This document shows positions 1-7,897 of a DNA stretch of 25,773 bases, one piece after another; positions within the stretch are counted from its first letter, which is position 1, and every line of letters starts with the position of its first letter. Source of the stretch: JBOGGX01 sp050744245 (GTDB lineage Bacteria; Actinomycetota; Acidimicrobiia; Acidimicrobiales; JBOGGX01); the NCBI GenBank assembly GCA_050744245.1, contig JBOGGX010000201.1, positions 1 to 25,773 of the forward strand. Reading direction: 5' to 3'. The notes beneath the pieces were generated by a model. That model worked only from the letters and a program-made list of their open reading frames with translations, did not search any database and was not told the DNA's origin. Position numbers and translations under genes: made by a program.

Positions 1-128
1 TCGGGATCGAGGCTGACCCCGAGCCCATGGAGCGCCCGGAGGATCTCGGCGTGGCTGCGCAGGAGCCCGACGACGAGCACGCCGAGGAGCAGCACGACGA
101 CGGCCATGACAACCACCAGCGCGGTCAT
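1..128 (-). CDS. Small membrane-anchored protein, partial (runs off left edge)
   Basis: On the minus strand an ATG at 128 opens a frame that runs off the window after 42 codons. The visible N-terminus begins MTALVVVMAVVVLLLGVLVV and continues to GLLRSHAEILRALHGLG. Residues 3-23 form one strongly hydrophobic helix, an uncleaved anchor or signal anchor, followed by a short amphipathic stretch. The start lies 16 bases beyond the carboxylase stop codon on the same strand, so co-transcription is likely. This kind of N-terminus occurs in membrane-tethered thioredoxin-like or MauD-like proteins, but the rest is missing and I do not assign a function. That it is a real gene is fairly secure from the operon spacing and the clean helix; its identity is open. 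Confidence 0.6.
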   Translation of the reverse strand, partial: MTALVVVMAVVVLLLGVLVVGLLRSHAEILRALHGLGVSLDP

Positions 129-144
129 TGGAGCCAGCCTGCTG

Positions 145-1929
145 TCATTCGATCACGACCACTACGTCGCCCGCTCCTACGGATTGTCCCGGCTCGACCT
201 TCACCGACTTCACCGTGCCCGACCGCTCGGCGTTGATGTTGTTCTCCATCTTCATGGCCTCGAGGACGCACACGGGCTCACCGATCTCCACCGTGTCTCC
301 CTCGGCGACCAGCACCCGCACGATGGTCCCCTGCATCGGGACGGTGATGTTCCCTGCCCCGGCGGCGCCGCCGCCTGGCTTGTGGGACGCACCCGGGCGG
401 CGCGGCCGCGCACCAAACCCACTCGGCGCCGGGATGCCTGGACCCGAAGTCGCCGACGCCGGCTCCGGCAGCCACAGCCGCACGTTGAACGTCCGGCCGT
501 TGACCTCGACGTCGACATCCCGTGCCACGGTGGGCGGCTCGTCGTCACCCACAGGCTTGGCCGTCTCCGCCCGACCGCTCACGCCGCTGAGGTCGAGGCG
601 CTCCTCCACCCACTTGGTCGAGTGCTCGGCGGCCTGGAAGTCTGGGTGAGCGATGATCGCCTGGTGGGCGGCGGTCGTCGTCGCCACCCCGCCGATATCT
701 AGCTCGCCGAGCGCTCGCTGCATGCGGCGGATGGCGGCCGGCCGATTCTCGGCCCAGACGACGAGCTTCCCGATCAGGTTGTCGTAGTACTGGGACACAT
801 CGTCGCCCGCCTCGTAGCCGCCGTCCCACCGCACGCCGAAGCCCTGGGGCACGGTGAGCCGGGTGATCCGGCCGGGCGAGGGCAGGAACCGCCCACCGGC
901 CGGGTCCTCGGCGTTGATCCGGGCCTCGATGGCGTGACCTCGGCGCACGATGTCGCCCTGGTTGAACGACAGGGGTTCGCCCGCGGCGACGCGCAGCTGC
1001 TCGGCCACGACGTCGATGCCGGTCACCAGCTCCGTCACCGGGTGCTCGACCTGGAGCCGGGTGTTCATCTCGAGGAAGTAGAACTCGCCGTCCTGGTGGA
1101 GGAACTCGACGGTCCCGGCGTTGACGTAGCCGCACGCCTTGGCCACCTTGACCGCGGCCTCGCCCATCGACTGGCGGACATCGTCGGGGAGCTCCGGCGC
1201 GGGCGACTCCTCGACCAGCTTCTGGTGGCGACGCTGGGCGGAGCAGTCACGCTCGCCCACCCACACGCAGTTGCCCTGGGTGTCGGCGAAGACCTGCATC
1301 TCGACGTGCCGGGGCCAGGCGAGGTAGCGCTCGACGTAGCACTCATCCCGCCCGAACCCCTTGAGCGCCTCCGACTGCGCCGACTCCAACGCCCGGGCCG
1401 CCTCCTCGGGACCGGGCACGACGCGCATGCCTCGGCCGCCGCCCCCGAAGGCGGCCTTGATCGCGACGGGCCAACCGTGCTCGTTGCCGAAGGCGATCAC
1501 CTCGGCGGCTGAGGTCACGACGTCGAGGGTGCCGGGCACCCCGGCCACGCCGGCCGCCTCGGCCGCCCGGCGGGACGAGACCTTGTCGCCCATGATCTCG
1601 ATGGCCTCCGGCGGCGGCCCGACGAACACGACGCCTCGGGCCGAGATCGCCCGGGCGAAGTCGGTGTTCTCGGAGTAGAAGCCGTAGCCCGGGTGCACGG
1701 CCTCGGCCCCACTGCGCTCGATGACGTCGAGGATGGTCTCTGTGTTCAGGTACGACTCGGCTGCGGTCTTGCCGCCCAGGGCGTGGGCCTCGTCGGACAG
1801 GCGGACGTGCATCGCCTGCCGGTCGATGTCGGAGTAGACGGCCACCGTGGCGACGTCGAGCTCGCGGCAGGCGCGGATGACACGGACCGCGATCTCACCT
1901 CGGTTGGCGATCAAGACCTTGGAGAACAC
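145..1929 (-). CDS. Acetyl/propionyl-CoA carboxylase alpha chain (biotin carboxylase + biotin carrier domain)
   Basis: 594-residue alpha chain of a biotin-dependent acyl-CoA carboxylase, which carboxylates biotin with ATP and bicarbonate and carries it to a carboxyltransferase partner (not in this window) to make malonyl-CoA or methylmalonyl-CoA. The N-terminus reads FSKVLIANRGEIAVRVIRA, the usual opening of the biotin carboxylase domain. An ATP-grasp glycine loop (AAFGGGGRGMR) and the active-site EMNTRLQVEHPVTE follow. After a Pro/Gly/Ala-rich linker, the last ~75 residues are a biotinyl domain with EAMKMEN, biotin acceptor Lys560. I chose GTG 1929 because upstream in-frame codons would overlap birA and add a non-homologous 55-residue extension. 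It is divergent from birA, the enzyme expected to biotinylate it, with only 18 bases between starts. Acetyl versus propionyl preference cannot be read from this subunit. Confidence 0.95.
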   Translation of the reverse strand: MFSKVLIANRGEIAVRVIRACRELDVATVAVYSDIDRQAMHVRLSDEAHALGGKTAAESYLNTETILDVIERSGAEAVHPGYGFYSENTDFARAISARGVVFVGPPPEAIEIMGDKVSSRRAAEAAGVAGVPGTLDVVTSAAEVIAFGNEHGWPVAIKAAFGGGGRGMRVVPGPEEAARALESAQSEALKGFGRDECYVERYLAWPRHVEMQVFADTQGNCVWVGERDCSAQRRHQKLVEESPAPELPDDVRQSMGEAAVKVAKACGYVNAGTVEFLHQDGEFYFLEMNTRLQVEHPVTELVTGIDVVAEQLRVAAGEPLSFNQGDIVRRGHAIEARINAEDPAGGRFLPSPGRITRLTVPQGFGVRWDGGYEAGDDVSQYYDNLIGKLVVWAENRPAAIRRMQRALGELDIGGVATTTAAHQAIIAHPDFQAAEHSTKWVEERLDLSGVSGRAETAKPVGDDEPPTVARDVDVEVNGRTFNVRLWLPEPASATSGPGIPAPSGFGARPRRPGASHKPGGGAAGAGNITVPMQGTIVRVLVAEGDTVEIGEPVCVLEAMKMENNINAERSGTVKSVKVEPGQSVGAGDVVVVIE

Positions 1930-1947
1930 GGCCCTATCTTTACGGCC
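1930..1947. promoter_or_regulatory. Bidirectional promoter core between carboxylase and birA
   Basis: The 18 bases between the two divergent starts contain CCCTATCTTTACGGCC. Read on plus, TATCTT (1935-1940) or ATCTTT (1936-1941) is a -10-like hexamer 6-7 bases before GTG 1948. Read on minus, AAAGAT (1941-1936) ends 6 bases before GTG 1929. Both placements would put the transcription start at or next to the start codon, i.e. leaderless mRNAs. No Shine-Dalgarno fits in the gap. This is inferred from sequence; transcription starts have not been seen. Confidence 0.5.
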
Positions 1948-2787
1948 GTGGTGGGGGAGCGTGCCAACGAGCGAGTCGGGGGCACCCGGTTCGGGGATGT
2001 GCGGTGGGTCGAGGAGACCGGCTCGACCAACGACGACCTCATGCGGGTGGCCGCCGACGGTGCTCCGGAGGGCATCGTCCTCGCGGCCGATCACCAGACG
2101 GCCGGCCGGGGCCGGCTGGGTCGCAACTGGACGGCTCCCGCGGAGTCGTCGCTGCTTGTGTCGGTTCTGCTCCGGCCGCCGGCCGCCGTCGCCGCATCAG
2201 TGGCCATGGCCGCCTCGGTCGCCCTGGTCGACGCGATCTCGGCCGTGACCGGGCTCACGGTCCGGGTCAAGTGGCCCAACGACCTGGTCTGGCCGGGCGA
2301 CGGGTCGGCCGACGATCGGAAGCTGGCGGGGCTGCTGGCCGAGGCCAATTGGCCGGCCCCGTCCGACATCACCGCCGGCTGGCAGCCGCCGCCGCCCGAC
2401 GAGCGGGTGGTCGTGGTCGTCGGCAGTGGGGTCAACGTGAACTGGCCGAGCGCGATGCCCGCCGAGCTGGCCGAGACGGCCACCGCCCTGAATCAGCTCG
2501 TGGGCCGCCCGGTCGACCGCCTCGACCTGCTGGTCGAGTACCTCCTGCGACTCGACGACATCTATGGCGAGCTCGTGGATCGGCGAGACGCGGCCGTCGT
2601 CGCCGGGCCCTGGCGCGCCGGCCTGGCCACCCTCGGCCGCCTCGTTCGCGTCGACCTGGGGACGGAGCAGGTCAAGGGCCGGGCGGTCGACGTGACCGAC
2701 GACGGGCGGCTGGTGGTCGAGACGGCGGCCGGCGAGCGGCGGGTGTTCGCCACGGGCGACGTCGTCCACGTTCGTCCGGTCGGCTGA
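1948..2787 (+). CDS. birA: Biotin--[acetyl-CoA-carboxylase] ligase
   Basis: 279-residue biotin protein ligase that makes biotinyl-5'-AMP and transfers biotin to the AMKM lysine of carboxylase carrier domains. Visible family motifs are the substrate loop ETGSTND (residues 23-29), the biotin-binding GRGRLGRNW (53-61), KWPNDL (108-113), KLAGLL (125-130) and GSGVNVNWP. The C-terminal ~50 residues form the small SH3-like domain found in these ligases. There is no N-terminal helix-turn-helix, so this is a monofunctional ligase and not an E. coli-type repressor. GTG 1948 is preferred, with GTG 1951 next to it as an alternative. Longer upstream frames run into the carboxylase on the other strand. The gene is divergent from its presumed protein substrate. 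Confidence 0.95.
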   Translation: MVGERANERVGGTRFGDVRWVEETGSTNDDLMRVAADGAPEGIVLAADHQTAGRGRLGRNWTAPAESSLLVSVLLRPPAAVAASVAMAASVALVDAISAVTGLTVRVKWPNDLVWPGDGSADDRKLAGLLAEANWPAPSDITAGWQPPPPDERVVVVVGSGVNVNWPSAMPAELAETATALNQLVGRPVDRLDLLVEYLLRLDDIYGELVDRRDAAVVAGPWRAGLATLGRLVRVDLGTEQVKGRAVDVTDDGRLVVETAAGERRVFATGDVVHVRPVG

Positions 2788-2823
2788 CCCACCCGGCACC
2801 CTCATCCCGTCGCCCCCTGAACC

Positions 2824-2870
2824 CCGTTGGGTCACTCGGCGGCGACTGGCGCCCGCGACCGACCCAACGG
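2824..2870. repeat. 10-bp inverted repeat in convergent gap
   Basis: CCGTTGGGTC at 2824-2833 is the exact reverse complement of GACCCAACGG at 2861-2870, with a 27-base spacer. It lies in the 273-base gap between the convergent ends of birA and the aminotransferase. A bidirectional terminator is the natural reading, but the loop is long and no T-tract follows. Nothing else in 2788-3060 looks like a gene or RNA. Confidence 0.4.
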
Positions 2871-3060
2871 CCTGGAACCTGCTGCCGCCACGGGGATCAC
2901 CGGAGCCGGACCGCCTTCGACTGCGATCGCTCCTCGTGACCTGCAGCTCCACCTGGCCGGCTGGACCGTCCTCGGTTCACCAGCGCCATGATCGAAGGGT
3001 TCATCGTCTCTTTTATCCGGCGGGCGCTCGGTCTCGATCGCCGCATTCCCTGACCGACGG

Positions 3061-3897
3061 TTACGGGTCGAGGTTGTCGCTGACAAGCTTGGCGAACGCC
3101 TCGAGGGCTCGGTCGGTGAGGGGCCCTGGGCATTGTGCGATGGCCATGGTGTCGATGTGGGAGATGGGCTGGATCTCCCTTGTGCTCGACGTGAGGAACG
3201 CCTCGGATGCGGAGGGGAGCGCGGTGGCGCGAACATCGGCCTCCTCGGCCAGGCCGGACTCGAGCAGCAACTCCCGGGTGATGCCGGCCAGGCAGCCGGA
3301 CAACAGCGGCGGGGTCACCAGCCGGCCGCCGAGGCCGACGAAGATGTTCGTCCCTGTTCCCTCGCAGATGTTGCCGCCCAGGTTGGGAAAGATCGCTTCG
3401 GATGCGCCGTGTTCGTGGGCGTGGTTGAGGGCGATGACGTTCTCTGCATAGGACGTGGTCTTGAGGCCGGCGGTCGCCGCTCGTTCGTTGCGGGGCCACG
3501 GCACCACGACGACCTGGGCGACGTCTGGCCACGCCGCGGCCGCGGCCGCCAGGATCACGACCGTTGGCTGCGTGTCGCCCCGCGCCGAGCCCAGGGGGCC
3601 CGGGCCGCCGGTGACGACGATGCGGAGCCGGCCGACGGCCTCGCTTCCGTTGGCGTCGATCGTGGCCGCCACCGCCCGGCGCAGCTGGAGGCGGCTCGGT
3701 AGATCGAGGCCGAGTCCCTTCGCCGATCGGTCGAGCCGATCCAGATGCCGGGTCAGGGCGAAGGCCTGCCCGCCGATGACCTTGCACGTCTCGAACACGC
3801 CGTCGCCCACCAGCAGCCCGTGATCGAACGGCGAGATGCCCGCCTCCGACTCGGGCACGAGCTCGCCGTTGAGCCACACGACGGGTTGGTCTGGCAT
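3061..3897 (-). CDS. Class IV PLP-dependent aminotransferase (BCAT / PabC / D-amino acid aminotransferase family)
   Basis: 278-residue fold-type IV aminotransferase or lyase, of usual family length. The N-terminus WLNGELVPESEAGISPFDHG and GDGVFET match the family's opening. Arg50 lies in TRHLDRLDRSAKGL, the region that binds PLP phosphate. Lys146 in LKTTSYAENV is the expected Schiff-base lysine, and Glu179 in GGNICEGTGTNIF the residue that pairs with the pyridine nitrogen. Members include branched-chain aminotransferases, 4-amino-4-deoxychorismate lyase and D-amino acid aminotransferase; the sequence alone does not separate them. ATG 3897 is chosen because it begins the conserved domain; a longer open frame upstream is antisense to the acyl-CoA dehydrogenase. 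TATGCT on the minus strand (3909-3904) ends 6 bases before this ATG, suggesting a leaderless transcript. Confidence 0.88.
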   Translation of the reverse strand: MPDQPVVWLNGELVPESEAGISPFDHGLLVGDGVFETCKVIGGQAFALTRHLDRLDRSAKGLGLDLPSRLQLRRAVAATIDANGSEAVGRLRIVVTGGPGPLGSARGDTQPTVVILAAAAAAWPDVAQVVVVPWPRNERAATAGLKTTSYAENVIALNHAHEHGASEAIFPNLGGNICEGTGTNIFVGLGGRLVTPPLLSGCLAGITRELLLESGLAEEADVRATALPSASEAFLTSSTREIQPISHIDTMAIAQCPGPLTDRALEAFAKLVSDNLDP

Positions 3898-3939
3898 CGG
3901 CCGAGCATACGATCGGCGGCGAAACCGCAGGAGGACGAC
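3898..3939. promoter_or_regulatory. Divergent promoter region between aminotransferase and acyl-CoA dehydrogenase
   Basis: AGCATACGAT (3904-3913) carries two -10-like boxes sharing a central TA: TATCGT-type symmetry gives TATGCT on minus (3909-3904), 6 bases before ATG 3897, and TACGAT on plus (3908-3913), about 26 bases before GTG 3940. On the plus side a consensus Shine-Dalgarno AGGAGG sits at 3929-3934, five bases before GTG 3940, and decides that start. One transcript would thus be leaderless and the other led. Confidence 0.45.
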
Positions 3940-5088
3940 GTGGACTTCGAGCTCACCGACGAGCAGGAGGCGTTCCGCAAGGTGGTGCGGTACTTTGCCG
4001 AGGCCGAGATCGCGCCGCACGCCGAGCGGTGGGACCGCGACTACACCTTCCCGGTCGACACGGTGCTGGCGATGGGCGAACTCGGACTCTTCGGCCTGCC
4101 ATTCCCCGAGGAGTACGGCGGTGGCGGCGCAGACTTCACCACGTTCTGTGTCGCGTTGGAGGAGATCGGCCGGGTCGATCAGTCCCTCGGCATCACACTC
4201 GAAGCGGCCGTCGGCCTCGGGGCGAGCCCGATCTTCCACTTCGGATCGGAGGAGCAGAAGCAGCGCTGGCTTCCCGGTATGTGCGCCGGCCGGGCCCTGG
4301 GGGCCTTCGGCCTCACGGAGCCGGAGGCGGGTAGCGACGCGGGCGGCACCCGCACCACCGCGCTCGCCGACGAGGACACCGACGAGTGGGTGATCAACGG
4401 CGAGAAGGCGTTCATCACCAACTCCGGCACCCCCATAACGTCGGTCGTCACCATCACCGCCCGCACCGGTCCCGGGGAGATCAGCGCCATCCTCGTTCCC
4501 GCGGGGACCCCGGGGTTCGAGGTGCAGCCGCCCTACCGGAAGATGGGCTGGCACGCCTCCGACACCCACGGGCTGACCTTCGTCGACTGCCGGGTTCCAT
4601 CGGAGAACCTGCTCGGTGAGCGGGGCCGGGGTTACCCCCAGTTCCTCCAGATCCTCGATGAGGGGCGGGTGGCCATCGCCGCGCTGGCCGTCGGTGCCAT
4701 CCAGGCCTGCCTCGAGCAGTCGACGGCCTACGCCAGGGAACGCCACGCCTTCAGCCGGCCGATCGGCGCCAACCAGGGCGTTGCGTTCAAGTGCGCCGAC
4801 CTGGCGGTGATGGCCGAGGCCGCCCGGGCGCTGGTGCACAAGGCGGCGTGGCTCCGCGACCTCGGCAAGCCGTTCAAGCCGGCGGCGGCGATGGCCAAGC
4901 TCTATGCCACCGAGGCGGCCGTGACCGCGACCCGGGAAGCGACCCAGATCTTCGGCGGATACGGGTTCATGGACGAGACGCCGGTGAGCAGGTTCTACCG
5001 CGACGCCAAGATCCTCGAGATCGGGGAGGGCACGAGCGAGATCCAGCGCCTCGTCATCAGCCGCGACCTGGGTCTACCCGTGGAGTAG
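3940..5088 (+). CDS. Acyl-CoA dehydrogenase
   Basis: 382-residue FAD-dependent acyl-CoA dehydrogenase, which introduces the alpha-beta double bond in acyl-CoA thioesters and passes electrons to ETF. The length is normal for the family. The opening DFELTDEQEAFRKVVRYFA is the N-terminal helical domain. FGLTEPEAGSDAGG is the FAD/substrate signature in the middle beta domain. YARERHAFSRPIGANQGVAF and QIFGGYGFMDETPVSRFYRD belong to the C-terminal helical domain. The catalytic base is expected at Glu363 in IGEGTSEIQR. The GTG start follows a perfect AGGAGG. The chain length or branching of the substrate is not evident; beside a class IV aminotransferase a branched-chain amino acid catabolic role is possible, but this is inference. 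The LCP gene starts two bases after the stop. Confidence 0.93.
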   Translation: MDFELTDEQEAFRKVVRYFAEAEIAPHAERWDRDYTFPVDTVLAMGELGLFGLPFPEEYGGGGADFTTFCVALEEIGRVDQSLGITLEAAVGLGASPIFHFGSEEQKQRWLPGMCAGRALGAFGLTEPEAGSDAGGTRTTALADEDTDEWVINGEKAFITNSGTPITSVVTITARTGPGEISAILVPAGTPGFEVQPPYRKMGWHASDTHGLTFVDCRVPSENLLGERGRGYPQFLQILDEGRVAIAALAVGAIQACLEQSTAYARERHAFSRPIGANQGVAFKCADLAVMAEAARALVHKAAWLRDLGKPFKPAAAMAKLYATEAAVTATREATQIFGGYGFMDETPVSRFYRDAKILEIGEGTSEIQRLVISRDLGLPVE

Positions 5089-5090
5089 GG

Positions 5091-6497
5091 ATGGGCCAGG
5101 ATCCCGTCGACCGTGCGCACCGAACGTGGCCTCAGCGGCTCGTCATCGCCCTGAACGTCGTGCTGATCCTGCTCGCTCTGACCGCTGCCGGAGGACTGGG
5201 CTACGTCTACTCCCGCTCCACGGACATTCGACGCGTCGAGTTGGGAACCGTCCTGGCCGATGACGCGGTCGCACCGGGGCAGCCGGAGAACTACCTGATC
5301 ATCGGGGTCGACAACGCGCCGCCGGGCGAGCCCGGCTACCGGCCCGACCTGGGCTCGTCGGAACGGTCGGACACGATCATGGTGATCCGCATCGACCCCG
5401 AGTCCGAACAGGCGTTGCTCCTTTCGTTCCCCCGCGACCTCTACGCCCGCATCCCAGGAGTGGGTCGCGACCGGATCAACGCCGCTATCCAGTACGGCGG
5501 CCCCGAGCTGCTCGTGGCCACGATCGAGGAGGGCTACGGCGTTCCGATCCACCACTTCGTCTCGGTGAACCTCGAGGGGTTCAAGCAGTTGGTGGACCTC
5601 GTCGGCGGCATCCCCGTGTACTTCCCCGAGCCGGCGCGGGACGATCGGTCCGGTCTCGACGTCCCGGAGGCTGGATGCGTGGTGCTCGGTCCCGAGCAGG
5701 CGCTGGCCTACGCCCGCTCCCGCGCGTACCAGGCGCTCCGTGACGGCCGGTGGCAGGTCGACGGGACGGGCGACCTCGGTCGGATCAGCCGGCAACAGCA
5801 CTTCATCCGCCGGGCGCTCGAGACGGCGATCTCCCATGGCGCTCGCAACCCGTTGGTGCTGCGCCACCTGATCGACGCGGGGATCAGCAGCGTGCGCCTC
5901 GACGAGGAACTGACCGTCGACGACCTCGTCGACCTGGGCCGGCGCTTCGGCGACTTCAACCCGGACACCCTGACCATGCACTCGCTGCCCGTCGTCGACG
6001 ACGTGGTCGGCGGCGCCGCGGTGCTCCGGCTGGTCGAGCGCCATGCCGAACCGGTGCTCGACGCGTTCCGGGGGGCTCCGGGCGAGGACCTGACGCCGAC
6101 GGGGGTGCAGGTCGCCGTCCTCAACGGCACCGGTCAGAGCGGAGCCGCGAGCGCCGCGGTTGCCGAGCTCGAGGCGGTGGGGTTCGAGGTTCCTCCGGGG
6201 ACGACCGGGGACGCCGAGCGCTTCGACTTCCCCGGCACGGTGGTCAGGTATGAGCCCGGGTTCGAGGCCCACGCCGCGCTCGTCGCCAGCCATCTGGCCG
6301 CCGGCGCCTCGATGCAACCGGTCGACGATCTCGACGCCGGTCCGGTGGTGGTGGTCGTCGGGACGGACTGGGCCGGTGTGCTGGCGACGCCGCGGGAAGC
6401 GGCGCCGATCGTCGCTGCTCCCATAGACCCGGCCGAGCCGTCGACGACGTCGGTGGTGGGCGAGGTGCCCGAGGCTCCGGCCGAGGTCGACTGCTAA
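5091..6497 (+). CDS. LCP (LytR-CpsA-Psr) family cell-wall glycan ligase with LytR_C domain
   Basis: 468-residue membrane-anchored protein. After a short cytosolic tail, one hydrophobic helix (about residues 16-40) precedes an extracytoplasmic LCP domain (about 66-250). Conserved elements are YLIIGVDN, the RSDTIMVIRID strand with Asp94, FPRDLYARIPG with Arg115, DRINAA, and the AYARSRAYQ segment (Arg209, Arg211), residues that in the family bind the pyrophosphate of lipid-linked glycans. Residues ~337-426 are a LytR_C domain starting VQVAVLNGTGQSGAAS. LCP enzymes transfer polyprenyl-pyrophosphate-linked glycans to peptidoglycan. The gene begins two bases after the acyl-CoA dehydrogenase stop, so it may be co-transcribed with it, although its function belongs with the glycan genes downstream. 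The exact acceptor and glycan are unknown. Confidence 0.92.
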   Translation: MGQDPVDRAHRTWPQRLVIALNVVLILLALTAAGGLGYVYSRSTDIRRVELGTVLADDAVAPGQPENYLIIGVDNAPPGEPGYRPDLGSSERSDTIMVIRIDPESEQALLLSFPRDLYARIPGVGRDRINAAIQYGGPELLVATIEEGYGVPIHHFVSVNLEGFKQLVDLVGGIPVYFPEPARDDRSGLDVPEAGCVVLGPEQALAYARSRAYQALRDGRWQVDGTGDLGRISRQQHFIRRALETAISHGARNPLVLRHLIDAGISSVRLDEELTVDDLVDLGRRFGDFNPDTLTMHSLPVVDDVVGGAAVLRLVERHAEPVLDAFRGAPGEDLTPTGVQVAVLNGTGQSGAASAAVAELEAVGFEVPPGTTGDAERFDFPGTVVRYEPGFEAHAALVASHLAAGASMQPVDDLDAGPVVVVVGTDWAGVLATPREAAPIVAAPIDPAEPSTTSVVGEVPEAPAEVDC

Positions 6498-6536
6498 CCC
6501 AGCAGAGAGTGGTTCAGCGGATCGGCCGTCGAGCCG

Positions 6537-6542
6537 TACTGT
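6537..6542 (+). promoter_or_regulatory. Possible -10 element upstream of ugd
   Basis: TACTGT (TANNNT) lies in the 82-base gap after the LCP gene, 37 bases before ATG 6580. The -35 side (TTCAGC at 6513-6518, 18-base spacer) is poor. An AGGAAG Shine-Dalgarno sits at 6565-6570. A new transcript for the nucleotide-sugar genes could start here; weak call. Confidence 0.25.
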
Positions 6543-6579
6543 GGTGCGTCGATCTCCGATCGAAAGGAAGCGCGGGAGA

Positions 6580-7878
6580 ATGCCGAGCAAGATCGCCGTC
6601 GTCGGGTGTGGCTACGTCGGCCTGACGACGGGCGCATGCTTCGCCCACATCGGCCACGAGGTGGTGTGCGCCGACATCGACACTGAGCGGGTCGCCGGGC
6701 TCCAGCGGGGCGAGATCCCCATCGTGGAGCCCGGTCTCGACAACATTGTCCGGGAGGCGATGAGCGACGGCCGCTTGAAGTTCGTGGTCGGCGCGGCCAG
6801 CGCCGTGGGCGGCGCCGAGTTCGTCTACCTGTGCGTTCCGACGCCGATGCGGTTCGACGGGTCGGCCGACCTCTCCTACATCGAGGCCGCCGCCCGTGAG
6901 ATCGGTCCCGTCCTCGAGGCCGAGGCCGTGGTGGTGAACAAGTCGACCGTGCCCGTCGGTTCGACCAGCGTGGTCGAGCAGGTCCTCGGCCGCGACGACG
7001 TCTTCGTGGTTTCGAATCCGGAGTTCCTGCGGGAGGGTTCGGCCGTCCACGACTTCCTGCACCCGGACCGGATCGTCATCGGCGCCGACAACCAGGCGGC
7101 AGCCATCCGGGTCCAAGCCCTCTACCTCGGCATCACCGCCCCGACGATCGTCACCGACCCGGCGTCGGCCGAGACGATCAAGTACGCGGCCAACTCGTTC
7201 CTTGCCGCCAAGATCAGCTTCGTCAACGCGCTGGCGGCCGTGTGCGAGGCGGTGGGGGCCGACATGAACGACGTGGTGCTCGGCGTCGGCTACGACAAGC
7301 GGATCGGCTCGGAGTTCCTCCGACCCGGTCCAGGTTGGGGGGGCTCATGCCTCCCGAAAGACACGAGGGCGCTGATCCGAATCGCGGAGGAGGCCGGCTA
7401 CGACTTCGACCTGCTGCGGGGCGTGGTCGCGGTGAACGAGCAGCAGCTCGACCGGGTGGCCGAGAAGGCGGCCACGTTGGCCGGCGGCTCCCTCCGGGGC
7501 AAGAGGGTGGGGGTGTGGGGCCTCACCTTCAAGGCTCGCACCGACGACCTGCGCGAGTCGCCCGCCCTGGCCGTGGTCCGGCGGCTCCTCGGCGCCGGTG
7601 CCGAGGTGCGGGCGTTCGACCCGACCGTCGCCAACCCGATCGATCCCCACAAGGCGCGGGCGCTCGAAGGCATCGACGTGGTCGGCGACCCGTACGCGGC
7701 GTGCGAGGACGCCGAGGTCCTGCTCGTGCTCACCGAGTGGGAGGAGTTCCGTTGGCTCGACTTCGACAAGGCTGGGGCCGCGCTGGCCGCCCGCCGGGTG
7801 GTCGACGCCCGCAACCTGCTCGACCGCGACGCCATGCGCCGCAAGGGTTTCGAGTACGAGGGGATCGGCCGCCGCTGA
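6580..7878 (+). CDS. ugd: UDP-glucose 6-dehydrogenase
   Basis: 432-residue NAD-dependent UDP-glucose/GDP-mannose dehydrogenase family enzyme; the four-electron oxidation of UDP-glucose to UDP-glucuronate is the most likely reaction. The Rossmann motif is KIAVVGCGYVGLTTG at the N-terminus. NKSTVPVGS, NPEFLREGSAVHDFLHPDR and the central helix KYAANSFLAAKISFVNA are family blocks. Cys257 in GPGWGGSCLPKDTRAL is the catalytic thiol. The C-terminal UDP-binding domain starts near WGLTFKARTDDLRESPA. ATG 6580 is chosen at the Rossmann strand, with AGGAAG nine bases upstream. The next gene encodes a UDP-glucuronate decarboxylase 19 bases on, which supports UDP-glucose over GDP-mannose as substrate. Confidence 0.93.
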   Translation: MPSKIAVVGCGYVGLTTGACFAHIGHEVVCADIDTERVAGLQRGEIPIVEPGLDNIVREAMSDGRLKFVVGAASAVGGAEFVYLCVPTPMRFDGSADLSYIEAAAREIGPVLEAEAVVVNKSTVPVGSTSVVEQVLGRDDVFVVSNPEFLREGSAVHDFLHPDRIVIGADNQAAAIRVQALYLGITAPTIVTDPASAETIKYAANSFLAAKISFVNALAAVCEAVGADMNDVVLGVGYDKRIGSEFLRPGPGWGGSCLPKDTRALIRIAEEAGYDFDLLRGVVAVNEQQLDRVAEKAATLAGGSLRGKRVGVWGLTFKARTDDLRESPALAVVRRLLGAGAEVRAFDPTVANPIDPHKARALEGIDVVGDPYAACEDAEVLLVLTEWEEFRWLDFDKAGAALAARRVVDARNLLDRDAMRRKGFEYEGIGRR

Positions 7879-7897
7879 GGCGGGGGGCCGTCGGCCG

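Noticed and set aside
1930..2094. 55-codon N-terminal extension of the carboxylase
   Set aside because: It overlaps the birA start region, has no similarity to carboxylases, and the conserved FSKVLIANRGEIA begins at GTG 1929.
1948..2787. BirA as a biotin repressor of the divergent carboxylase
   Set aside because: The protein begins directly at the ligase domain and lacks the N-terminal helix-turn-helix needed for DNA binding.
2788..3060. A tRNA or small RNA in the longest gene-free gap
   Set aside because: No cloverleaf-like arms or GTTCRA-type T-loop were found; only the 10-bp inverted repeat stands out.
3898..4839. Long minus-strand open frame extending the aminotransferase by 314 codons
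   Set aside because: It is antisense to a clear acyl-CoA dehydrogenase, shows no family motifs, and the conserved aminotransferase domain begins at ATG 3897.
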